Below, one piece after another: positions 1 through 9,480 of a stretch of 64,000 bases of DNA (its first letter is position 1; every line of letters begins with the position of its first letter). Below the pieces are notes generated by a model. That model made no database searches. It was not told the origin of the DNA and was given only the letters and a program-made list of their open reading frames with translations. The position numbers and the translations under genes are program-made. The stretch comes from Hydractinia symbiolongicarpus (lineage: Eukaryota; Cnidaria; Hydrozoa; Anthoathecata; Hydractiniidae): the NCBI RefSeq assembly GCF_029227915.1, contig NC_079882.1:32666001-32730000 (forward strand), in the 5' to 3' direction.

Positions 1-604
1 CGATTTTTTAAATTTTTTTTTCACCACTAAAACGCATGAGACTTGTAGTTTTCAAAAATGTTTTCATTTTTGATGAGACGCTTAATGAAAGAGGTTTAAT
101 CGCCGGAAAACGAAAACCCGCGATTTCCCGTAAATCCCGGGCTTGGCCCGTATAGTCGAATGTATACAAAGAAAGTACCCTGTGAGTAAACTCATTTCCA
201 GAAGGTTTTTTTAATTTATTTTTTCAACACTAAAACGCATAAGACTTGTAGGTTTTAAAAATGTTTTCTTTTTTGATGAGACGCTGAATAAAAGAAGTTT
301 AATCGCCGGCAAACGAAAACCCGCGATTTCCCGTAAATTCCGGGCTTGGCCCCTATAGTCAAAAGTATACAAAAAAGTACCCAGGGAGTAAACTCATTTC
401 CCGAACGATTTTTTATATTATTTTTTTACCACTAAACGCATGAGACTTGTAGTTTTCAAAAATATTTTCATATTTGATGGGACGCTGAATAAAAGAATTT
501 TAATCGCCGGCAAACGAAATTCCGCGTTTTCCCGTAAATCCGGGGCTTGGCCCGTATAGTCGAATGTATACAAAGAAAGTACCCAGGGAGTAAACTCATT
601 TCCC

Positions 605-807
605 GAACGATTTTTTAAATTTTTTTTTCACCACTAAAACGCATGAGACTTGTAGTTTTCAAAAATGTTTTCATTTTTAATGAGACGCTTAATGAAAGAG
701 GTTTAATCGCCGGAAAACGAAAACCCGCGATTTCCCGTAAATCCCGGGCTTGGCCCGTATAGTCAAAAGTATACAAAGAAAGTACCCAGGGAGTAAACTC
801 ATTTCCC
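605..807 (+). repeat. Example monomer, subtype with CGCTTAATGAAAG (203 bp)
   Basis: This unit runs from one GAACG landmark to the next. Its linked diagnostic variants are a long T run after TTTTTTAAA, CGCTTAATGAAAGAGG in place of CGCTGAATAAAAGAAG, and CCGGAAAACG in place of CCGGCAAACG. The subtype is common at 1-9.3 kb, 23.3-27.3 kb, 33.5 kb, 37.7 kb, 40-46 kb and 57.9-61.5 kb. The AATAAA hexamer found in most other units is lost here. Confidence 0.85.
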
Positions 808-3639
808 GAACGATTTTTTATATTATTTTTTTACCACTAAACGCATGAGACTTGTAGTTTTCAAAAATATTTTCATATTTGATGGGACGCTGAATAAAAG
901 AATTTTAATCGCCGGCAAACGAAAACCTGCGATTTCCCTAAATCCCGGACTCGGCCCGTATAGTCAAAAGTATACAAAGAAAGTACCCAGGGATTAAACT
1001 CATTTCCAGAACGATTTTTTAAATTATTTTTTCACCACTAAAACGCATAAGACTTGTAGTTTTTAAAAATGTTTTCATTTTTGATGAGACGCTGAATAAA
1101 AGAAGTTTAATCGCCGGCAAACGAAAACCCGCGATTTCCCGTAAATCCCGGGCTTGGCCCCGATAGTCAAAAGTATACAAAGAAAGTACCCAGGGAGTAA
1201 ACTCATTTCCCGAACGATTTTTTATATTATTTTTTTACCACTAAACGCATGAGACTTGTAGTTTTCAAAAATATTTTCATATTTGATGGGACGCTGAATA
1301 AAAGAATTTTAATCGCCGGCAAACGAAATCCCGCGTTTTCCCGTAAATCCGGGGCTTGGCCCGTATAGTCGAATGTATACAAAGAAAGTACCCAGGGAGT
1401 AAACTCATTTCCCGAACGATTTTTTAAATTTTTTTTTCACCACTAAAACGCATGAGACTTGTAGTTTTCAAAAATGTTTTCATTTTTGATGAGACGCTTA
1501 ATGAAAGAGGTTTAATCGCCGGAAAACGAAAACCCGCGATTTCCCGTAAATCCCGGGCTTGGCCCGTATAGTCGAATGTATACAAAGAAAGTACCCTGTG
1601 GGAAAACTCATTTCCAGAACGATTTTTTTAATTATTTTTTCACCACTAAAACGCATAAGACTTGTAGTTTTTAAAAATGTTTTCATTTTTGATGACACGC
1701 TGAATAAAAGCAGTTTAATCGCCGGCAAACGAAAACCCGCGATTTCCCGTAAATCCCAGACTCGGCCGTATAGTCAAAAGTATACAAAGAAAGTACCCAG
1801 GGAGTAAACTCATTTCCCGAACGATTTTTTTAATTATTTTTTCACCACTAAAACGCATGAGACTTGTAGTTTTCAAAAATGTTTTCATTTTTGATGAGAC
1901 GCTGAATAAAAGCAGTTTAATCGCCGGCAAACAAAAACCTGCGATTTCCCTAAATCCCGGACTCGGCCCGTATAGTCAAAAGTATACAAAGAAAGTACCC
2001 AGGGAGTAAACTCATTTCCAGAACGATTTTTTAAATTATTTTTTCACCACTAAAACGCATAAAACTTGTAGTTTTTAAAAATGTTTTCATTTTTGATGAG
2101 ACGCTGAATAAAAGAAGTTTAATCGCCGGCAAACGAAAACCCGCGATTTCCCGTAAATCCCGGGCTTGGCCCGTATAGTCAAAAGTATACAAAGAAAGTA
2201 CCCAGGGAGTAAACTAATTTCCCGAACGATTTTTTATATTATTTTTTTACCACTAAACGCATGAGAATTGCAGTTTTCAAAAATATTTTCATATTTGATG
2301 GGACGCTGAATAAAAGGATTTTAATCGCCGGCAAACGAAAACCTGCGATTTCCCTAAATCCCGGACTCGGCCTGTATAGTCAAAAGTATACAAAGAAAGT
2401 ACCCAGGGAGTAAACTCATTTCCAGAACGATTTTTTAAAATATTTTTTCACCACTAAAACGCATAAGACTTGTAGTTTTTATAAATGTTTTCTTTTTTGA
2501 TGAGACGCTGAATAAAAGAAGTTTAATCGCCGGCAAACGAAAACCCGCGATTTCCCGTAAATTCCCGGCTTGGCCCCTATAGTCAAAAGTATACAAAAAA
2601 AGTACCCAGGGAGTAAACTCATTTCCCGAACGATTTTTTATATTATTTTTTTACCACTAAACGCATGAGACTTGTAGTTTTCAAAAATATTTTCATATTT
2701 GATGGGACGCTGAATAAAAGAATTTTAATCGCCGGCAAACGAAATTCCGCGTTTTCCCGTAAACCTGGGGCTTGGCCCGTATAGTCGAATGTATACAAAG
2801 AAAGTACCCAGGGATTAAACTCATTTCCCGAACGATTTTTTAAATTTTTTTTTTCACCACTAAAACACATGAGACTTGTAGTTTTCAAAAATGTTTTCAT
2901 TTTTGATGAGACGCTTAATGAAAGAGGTTTAATCGCCGGAAAACAAAAACCCGCGATTTCCCGTAAATCCCGGGCTTGGCCCGTATAGTCAAAAGTATAC
3001 AAAGAAAGTACCCAGGGAGTAAACTCATTTCCCGAACGATTTTTTATATTATTTTTTTACCACAAAACGCATGAGACTTGTAGTTTTTAAAAATATTTTC
3101 ATATTTGATGGGACGCTGAATAAAAGAACTTTAATCGCCGGCAAACGAAAACTTGCGATTTCCCTAAATCCCGGACTCGGCCCGTATAGTCAAAAGTATA
3201 CAAAGAAAGTACCCAGGGAGTAAACTCATTTCCACAACGATTTTTTAAATTATTTTTTCACCACTAAAACGCATAAGACTTGTAGTTTTTAAAAATGTTT
3301 TCATTTTTGATGAGACGCTGAATAAAAGAAGTTTAATCGCCGGCAAACGAAAACCCGCGATTTCCCGTAAATCCCGGGCTTGGCCCCGATAGTCAAAAGT
3401 ATACAAAGAAAGTAACCAGGGAGTAAACTCATTTCCCGAACGATTTTTTATATTATTTTTTTACCACTAAACGCATGAGACTTGTAGTTTTCAAAAATAT
3501 TTTCATATTTGATGGGACGCTGAATAAAAGAATTTTAATCGCCGGCAAACGAAATTCCGCGTTTTCCCGTAAATCCGGGGCTTGGCCCGTATAGTCAAAA
3601 GTATACAAAGAAAGTACCCAGGGAGTAAACTCATTTCCC

Positions 3640-3840
3640 GAACGATTTTTTAAATTTTTTTTTCACCACTAAACGCATGAGACTTGTAGTTTTCAAAAAT
3701 ATTTTCATATTTGATGGGACGCTGAATAAAAGAATTTTAATCGCCGGCAAACGAAATCCCGCGTTTTCCCGTAAATCCGGGGCTTGGCCCGTATAGTCGA
3801 ATGTATACAAAGAAAGTACCCAGGGAGTAAACTCATTTCC
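3640..3840 (+). repeat. Hybrid monomer joining two subtypes
   Basis: The first part of this unit has the long T run and TCACCAC of the CGCTTAATG subtype. From CTAAACGCATGAG onward it has the signature of the TATATTA subtype: ATATTTTCATATTTGATGGG and AGAATTTTAAT. Elsewhere the two signatures are seen in separate units. The switch lies near 3665. The paralogous stretch near 5641-6270 continues as if this unit were absent, so it is probably an extra unit made by unequal crossover or gene conversion. Boundaries are approximate. Confidence 0.7.
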
Positions 3841-6434
3841 CGAACGATTTTTTAAATTTTTTTTTCACCACTAAAACGCATGAGACTTGTAGTTTTCAAA
3901 AATGTTTTCATTTTTGATGAGACGCTTAATGAAAGAGGTTTAATCGCCGGAAAACGAAAACCCGCGATTTCCCGTAAATCCCGGGCTTGGCCCGTATAGT
4001 CGAATGTATACAAAGAAAGTACCCTGTGAGAAAACTCATTTCCAGAACGATTTTTTTAATTATTTTTTCACCACTAAAACGCATAAGACTTGTAGTTTTT
4101 AAAAATGTTTTCATTTTTGATGACACGCTGAATAAAAGCAGTTTAATCGCCGGCAAACGAAAACCCGCGATTTCTTGTAAATCCCAGACTCGGCCGTATA
4201 GTCAAAAGTATACAAAGAAAGTACCCAGGGAGTAAACTCATTTCCCGAACGATTTTTTAAACTATTTTTTCACCACTAAAACGCATGAGACTTGTAGTTG
4301 TCAAAAATGTTTTCATTTTTGATGAGACGCTGAATAAAAGAAGTTTAATCGCCGGAAAACGAAAACTCCCGATTTCCCGTAAATCCCGGGCTTGGCCCGT
4401 ATAGTCGAATGTATACAAAGAAAGTACCCTGTGAGTAAACTCATTTCCAGAACGATTTTTTAAATTATTTTTTCACCACTAAAACGCATAAGACTTGTAG
4501 TTTTTAAGAATGTTTTCATTTTTGATGAGACGCTGAATAAAAGAAGTTTAATCGCCGGCAAACGAAAACCCGCGATTTCCCGTAAATCCCGGCTTGGTCG
4601 GTATAGTCAAAAGTATACAAAGAAAGTACCCAGGGAGTAAACTCATTTCCCGAAGGATTTTTTGAATTATTTTTTCACCACTAAAACGCATGAGACTTGT
4701 AGTTTTTAAAAATGTTTTCATTTTTGATGAGACGCTGAATAAAAGAAGTTTAATCGCCGGCAAACGAAAACCCGCGATTTCCCGTAAATCCCGGCTTGGC
4801 CCGTATAGTCAAAAGTATACAAAGAAAGTAACCAGGGAGTAAACTCATTTCCCGAACGATTTTTTAAATTATTTTTTCACCACTAAAACGCATGAGACTT
4901 GTAGTTTTCGAAAATGTTTTCATTTTTGATGAGACGCTGAATAAAAGCAGTTTAATCGCCGGAAAACGTAATCCGGCGTTTTCCCGTAAATCCGGGGCTT
5001 GGCCCGTATAGTCGAATGTATACAAAGAAAGTACCCAGGGAGTAAACTCATTTCCCGAACGATTTTTTAAATTTTTTTTTCACCACTAAAACGCATGAGA
5101 CTTGTAGTTTTCAAAAATGTTTTCATTTTTGATGAGACGCTTAATGAAAGAGGTTTAATTGCCGGAAAACGAAAACCCGCGATTTCCCGTAAATCCCGGG
5201 CTTGGCCCGTATAGTCGAATGTATACAAAGAAAGTACCCTGTGAGTAAACTCATTTCCAGAAGGTTTTTTTAATTTATTTTTTCAACACTAAAACGCATA
5301 AGACTTGTAGGTTTTAAAAATGTTTTCATTTTTGATGAAACGCTGAATAAAAGAAGTTTAATCGCCGGCAAACGAAAACCCGCGATTTCCCGTAAATTCC
5401 GGGCTTGGCCCCTATAGTCGAATGTATACAAAGAAAGTAACCAGGGAGTAAACTCATTTCCCGAACGATTTTTTAAATTTTTTTTTCACCACTAAAACGC
5501 ATGAGACTTGTAGTTTTCAAAAATGTTTTAATTTTTAATGAGACGCTTAATGAAAGAGGTTTAATCGCCGGAAAACGAAAACCCGCGATTTCCCGTAAAT
5601 CCCGGGCTTGGCCCGTATAGTCAAAAGTATACAAAGAAAGTACCCAGGGAGTAAACTCATTTCCCGAACGATTTTTTATATTATTTTTTTACCACTAAAC
5701 GCATGAGACTTGTAGTTTTCAAAAATATTTTCATATTTGATGGGACGCTGAATAAAAGAATTTTAATCGCCGGCAAACGAAAACCTGCGATTTCCCTAAA
5801 TCCCGCACTCGGCCCGTATAGTCAAAAGTATACAAAGAAAGTACCCAGGGAGTAAACTCATTTCCAGAACGATTTTTTAAATTATTTTTTCACCACTAAA
5901 ACGCATAAGACTTGCAGTTTTTAAAAATGTTTTCATTTTTGATGAGACGCTGAATAAAAGAAGTTTAATCGCCGGCAAACGAAAACCCGCTATTTCCCGT
6001 AAATCCCGGGCTTGGCCCCGATAGTCAAAAGTATACAAAGAAAGTACCCAGGGAGTAAACTCATTTCCCGAACGATCTTTTATATTATTTTTTTACCACT
6101 AAACGCATGAGACTTGTAGTTTTCAAAAATATTTTCATATTTGATGGGACGCTGAATAAAAGAATTTTAATCGCCGGCAAACGAAATCCTGCGTTTTCCC
6201 GTAAATCCGGGGCTTGGCCCATATAGTCGAATGTATACAAAGAAAGTACCCAGGGAGTAAACTCATTTCCCGAACGATTTTTTAAATTTTTTTTTCACCA
6301 CTAAAACGCATGAGACTTGTAGTTTTCAAAAATGTTTTCATTTTTGATGAGACGCTTAATGAAAGAGGTTTAATCGCCGGAAAACGAAAACCCGCGATTT
6401 CCCGTAAATCCCGGGCTTGGCCCATATAGTCGAA

Positions 6435-6439
6435 TGTAT
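6435..6439. repeat. Target-site duplication, left copy (TGTAT)
   Basis: TGTAT is the last satellite sequence before the insertion and appears again at 7902-7906, where the monomer resumes as TGTATACAAAG. An uninterrupted unit reads GTCGAATGTATACAAAG with a single TGTAT. A direct repeat of 5 bp is short for a LINE but plausible. It is supported by the offset to the empty-site paralogue, which grows by exactly 1467 bp (1462 plus 5). Confidence 0.85.
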
Positions 6440-6464
6440 TTTTGATTTGATTTGATTTGATTTT
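6440..6464 (-). repeat. LINE 3' tail, about four ATCAA units
   Basis: On the element's sense strand the 3' end is four tandem copies of a 5-nt unit readable as ATCAA or TCAAA, followed directly by satellite. Short tandem tails in place of poly(A) are known in several LINE clades, including CR1, L2 and I. The tail marks the 3' end and confirms the minus-strand orientation. Confidence 0.85.
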
Positions 6465-6467
6465 CTC

Positions 6468-6473
6468 TTTATT
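6468..6473 (-). promoter_or_regulatory. Putative polyadenylation signal AATAAA of the LINE
   Basis: The plus strand reads TTTATT here, which is AATAAA on the element's sense strand. It lies a few bases before the ATCAA tail and about 115 bp after the stop codon. Its position suits a transcript-end signal, but the region is A/T-rich and a chance hexamer is possible. Confidence 0.5.
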
Positions 6474-6586
6474 TAACGTCGATAGATACAATAGTATTTA
6501 AATAACTAATTTAAATCGACAACAAAACGTAAAACAAGGCAAACAGCGATAAAAAATAAGAAAAATAAATAAATAAATAAGTAAAG
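6474..6586 (-). other. LINE 3' untranslated region
   Basis: A/T-rich sequence lies between the TAA stop and the AATAAA signal. It has no homology to the satellite. On the plus strand it includes a run of AAAT-type units near 6560-6582. No open frame of note was seen. Confidence 0.75.
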
Positions 6587-7900
6587 TTAAAATATGTATG
6601 GTATATCCATGCATATTTTACAGGTGCAAACATCACCTTCCCAAAATTTTATTGAGCTACGGAAGGCTTCGAGAGAAGGAGCATTCTTTGTAGCGTCAGG
6701 CACAGATATCCATAGCTTCCCTGCAATATTTGATAAAGTATTTAAGCCATAGTACGTTGTCCGACAAGTTGGTCGCCTGATCAAATTAAAGCAACGAAGG
6801 TTGTAGTTGTTTTCCCTAACAGAAAATATCTCGTTCATATATAGAGGTGACAATCCATTTAAAAATTTGTAAACCTCTTTCATTAAATTCTGTAAATTGA
6901 TGATGTGAATATTTTTAACATTACATAAAGATAAAAGTTCATCGTAACTGCCATTTATATCGTCCTGTATGATTCTTAGACAACGTTCGTGAATACGATT
7001 GATTCGATTATTCGCAGCTTTTCCACAAAACATCCATACTAAGGGACAGTAAGAAAACTGAGACAAAATAAATGAATTGAAGAGAAAACGCTTCATCTTG
7101 GGTGTCAAAAAGGAAGATATCCTTTGAAGCACGTTGAGTTTCCTACTAGCCTTATTACAGATGTTTTTGACATGCGAATGAAAGTTTAGTCTCGAGTCAA
7201 TCGTAACACCAAGAAGCACTACAGACGATTTACACGCAATTTTCAAATGGCTAAATATCAAACTTTCATCGTGATGACCTAATACAATATATTGATACTT
7301 TTTCAAATTTATTGCTAAGTAATTTTCATAAAACCAATTATTAACTATGACCAAATTAGTAAGCAGTGTTTGTTTTACATCTTCTAATAAATTTTCACAA
7401 GCATATAAGGTGTTATCATCTGCAAAGTTACAAAGGGATGATTGAATAATGAACCAGAATAAATCGTTTATAGAATAATTGAAGAAAGGAGGTCCTAAGA
7501 TTGATCCTTGTGGAACTCCAACTTGAAGAGGAAGCCATTCGCTAAAAGAAGAATTTATTCTGGTTCTCTGAAAACGATTTTTCAAGTATGAGTGAATAAA
7601 TAATAAAGAAGATTCAGAAAAACCATAGGCATGCAGCTTTGCAATAAGCAAATCATGGTTGATAGTATTAAAAGCTTTTGAAAGGTCCATTAGCACTGCT
7701 CCAACTACACCCTTATTATCAAGTGTGCTTTTCCATTGTTCAATCATTCGAATGAGAGCATATTGTGTATTATAACCCTTTCTGAAGCCTGATAGATGAG
7801 GGCTGAGTTTGTCATGCATAAAAGTGTGCATTTGATTAAGAATAATTCTTTCAAAAACCTTTGATAAACAGGGAAGCAAGCTAACAGGTCTATAGTTCTC
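6587..7900 (-). CDS. LINE reverse transcriptase, C-terminal part of ORF2 (5'-truncated)
   Basis: The element contributes 437 residues and a TAA stop, beginning at the conserved ENYRPVSLLP block that opens LINE reverse-transcriptase domains. Counting from that E, motif A is LMDLSKAF with the metal-binding Asp at about residue 72. The fingers/palm block VGVPQGSILGP is at about 128-137, and the catalytic FADD is at about 159-162 (Asp codons at 7415-7420). A thumb-like region follows, and the C terminus has a CxCxxC cluster at about 425-430. Both catalytic Asp sites are intact. Two oddities: AFN where AFD is usual just after motif A, and GPPFF where GPLLF is usual, which may be damage or lineage variation. 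The APE-type endonuclease expected upstream is missing, so this copy cannot be autonomous. The frame runs upstream without a stop into satellite DNA. A normal start is absent. Confidence 0.93.
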   Translation of the reverse strand, partial: ENYRPVSLLPCLSKVFERIILNQMHTFMHDKLSPHLSGFRKGYNTQYALIRMIEQWKSTLDNKGVVGAVLMDLSKAFNTINHDLLIAKLHAYGFSESSLLFIHSYLKNRFQRTRINSSFSEWLPLQVGVPQGSILGPPFFNYSINDLFWFIIQSSLCNFADDNTLYACENLLEDVKQTLLTNLVIVNNWFYENYLAINLKKYQYIVLGHHDESLIFSHLKIACKSSVVLLGVTIDSRLNFHSHVKNICNKASRKLNVLQRISSFLTPKMKRFLFNSFILSQFSYCPLVWMFCGKAANNRINRIHERCLRIIQDDINGSYDELLSLCNVKNIHIINLQNLMKEVYKFLNGLSPLYMNEIFSVRENNYNLRCFNLIRRPTCRTTYYGLNTLSNIAGKLWISVPDATKNAPSLEAFRSSIKFWEGDVCTCKICMDIPYIF

Positions 7901-7901
7901 C

Positions 7902-7906
7902 TGTAT
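7902..7906. repeat. Target-site duplication, right copy (TGTAT)
   Basis: This second TGTAT abuts the truncated 5' end of the LINE and continues as the interrupted monomer (TGTATACAAAGAAAG). The matching copy is at 6435-6439. Confidence 0.85.
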
Positions 7907-9480
7907 ACAAAGAAAGTACCCTGTGAGAAAACTCATTTCCAGAACGATTTTTTTAATTATTTTTTCACCACTAAAACGGATAAGACTTGTAGTTTTTAAA
8001 AATGTTTTCATTTTTGATGACACGCTGAATAAAAGCAGTTTAATCGCCGGCAAACGAAAACCCGCGATTTCCCGTAAATCCCAGACTCGGCCGTATAGTC
8101 AAAAGTATACAAAGAAAGTACCCAGGGAGTAAACTCATTTCCCGAACGATTTTTTAAATTATTTTTTCACCACTAAAACGCATGAGACTTGTAGTTGTCA
8201 AAAATGTTTTCATTTTTGATGAGACGCTGAATAAAAGAAGTTTAATCGCCGGAAAACGAAAACTCCCGATTTCCCGTAAATCCCGGGCTTGGCCCGTATA
8301 GTCGAATGTATACAAAGAAAGTACCCTGTGAGTAAACTCATTTCCAGAACGATTTTTTAAATTATTTTTTCACCACTAAAACGCATAAGACTTGTAGTTT
8401 TTAAGAATGTTTTCATTTTTGATGAGACGCTGAATAAAAGAAGTTTAATCGCCGGCAAACGAAAACCCGCGATTTCCCGTAAATCCCGGCTTGGTCGGTA
8501 TAGTCAAAAGTATACAAAGAAAGTACCCAGGGAGTAAACTCATTTCCCGAAGGATTTTTTAAATTATTTTTTCACCACTAAAACGCATGAGACTTGTAGT
8601 TTTCAAAAATGTTTTCATTTTTGATGAGACGCTGAATAAAAGAAGTTTAATCGCCGGCAAACGAAAACCCGCGATTTCCCGTAAATCCCGGCTTGGCCCG
8701 TATAGTCAAAAGTATACAAAGAAAGTACCCAGGGAGTAAACTCATTTCCCGAACGATTTTTTAAATTATTTTTTCACCACTAAAACGCATGAGACTTGTA
8801 GTTTTCGAAAATGTTTTCACTTTTGATGAGACGCTGAATAAAAGCAGTTTAATCGCCGGAAAACAAAATCCGGCGTTTTCCCGTAAATCCGGGGCTTGGC
8901 CCGTATAGTCGAATGTATACAAAGAAAGTACCCAGGGAGTTAACTTATTTCCCGAACGATTTTTAAATTTTTTTTTTCACCACTAAAACGCATGAGACTT
9001 GTAGTTTTCAAAAATGTTTTCATTTTTGATGAGACGCTTAATGAAAGAAGTTTAATCGCCGGAAAAAGAAAACCCGCGATTTCCCGTAAATCCCGGGCTT
9101 GGCCCGTAAAGTCGAATGTACACAAAGAAAGTACCCTGTGAGTAAACTCATTTCCAGAAGGTTTTTTTAATTTATTTTTTCAACACTAAAACGCATAAGA
9201 CTTGTAGGTTTTAAAAATGTTTTCATTTTTGATGAGACGCTGAATAAAAGAAGTTTAATCGCCGGCAAACGAAAACCCGCGATTTCCCGTAAATCCTGGC
9301 TTGGCCCGTATAGTCAAAAGTATACAAAGAAAGTACCCAGGGAGTAAACTCATTTCCCGAACGATTTTTTAAATTATTTTTTCACCACTAAAACGCATGA
9401 GACTTGTAGTTTTCAAAAATGTTTTCATTTTTGATGAGACGCTGAATAAAAGCAGTTTAATCGCCGGCAAACGAAAACCT
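7902..9480 (+). repeat. Satellite array resuming after the LINE; paralogue of 4014-5390
   Basis: Monomers resume in phase after the insertion. The stretch to about 9287 follows 4014-5390 closely, sharing rare variants: GATGACACGC, CCCAGACTCGGCCG, the AAAACTCCCG block, GTTTTTAAGAATG, GGCTTGGTCGG and CAACACTAAAACG. The offset is 3897 bp here, against 2430 bp just before the LINE. The difference is 1467 bp, the element plus its 5-bp target duplication. No gene is seen. Confidence 0.92.

Larger units (their letters stand above)
1..6439 (+). repeat. Satellite array, left block (about 32 monomers of 202-203 bp)
   Basis: Head-to-tail copies of a 202-203-bp unit fill this block with no other sequence. 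Landmarks recur in the same order in each unit: GAACGATTTTTT, CACCACTAAAACGCAT, GACTTGTAG, TTTTGATGAGACGCT, TTTAATCGCCGG, CCCGTAAATCC, GTATAC and GTAAACTCATTT. Subtypes are interleaved. Units with TATATTA plus GATGGGACG sit near 410, 810, 1220, 2235, 2640, 3045 and 3450, often every second unit. Units with CGCTTAATGAAAGAGG and CCGGAAAACG are also frequent here. The segment around 1190-1810 recurs about 2428 bp later, and 3008-3640 recurs near 5641-6270. No gene is supported. Open frames recur with each monomer and are by-products of the repeat. Confidence 0.97.
6440..7901 (-). mobile_element. 5'-truncated non-LTR retrotransposon (LINE, Jockey/CR1-like)
   Basis: This 1462-bp insertion breaks a single satellite monomer and is flanked by the TGTAT duplication. 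Read on the minus strand it begins inside the reverse-transcriptase frame, continues to a TAA stop at 6587-6589, then has about 147 bp of 3' untranslated sequence with an AATAAA signal, and ends in a short tandem tail of about four ATCAA units. There is no endonuclease domain, ORF1 or 5' untranslated region. This is the usual result of incomplete target-primed reverse transcription. The frame has no stop or frameshift, which suggests a fairly recent insertion. Clade is inferred from the RT protein and the non-poly(A) repeated tail. CR1, L2, Rex or Jockey relatives cannot be separated by eye. Confidence 0.95.

Noticed and set aside
605-807. RNA polymerase III B box around AGTCGAATG
   Set aside because: Only the central TCGAAT resembles the GTTCGANNC consensus. 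Flanking bases do not match, no A box was seen at a suitable distance, and the commoner AGTCAAAAG form is worse.
1559-1807. Recurring open frames of 60-120 codons on both strands of the satellite
   Set aside because: They repeat with the monomer, and those checked open at TTG rather than ATG. The 203-bp period is not a multiple of three, so the frame shifts in each unit. They have no recognisable domain. They are by-products of the repeat.
6440-7901. DNA transposon, LTR element or integrated virus as the source of the insertion
   Set aside because: No terminal inverted repeats or LTRs are seen at the junctions. The protein has LINE-type RT motifs, a 3' tandem tail and 5' truncation, all of which fit a non-LTR retrotransposon.
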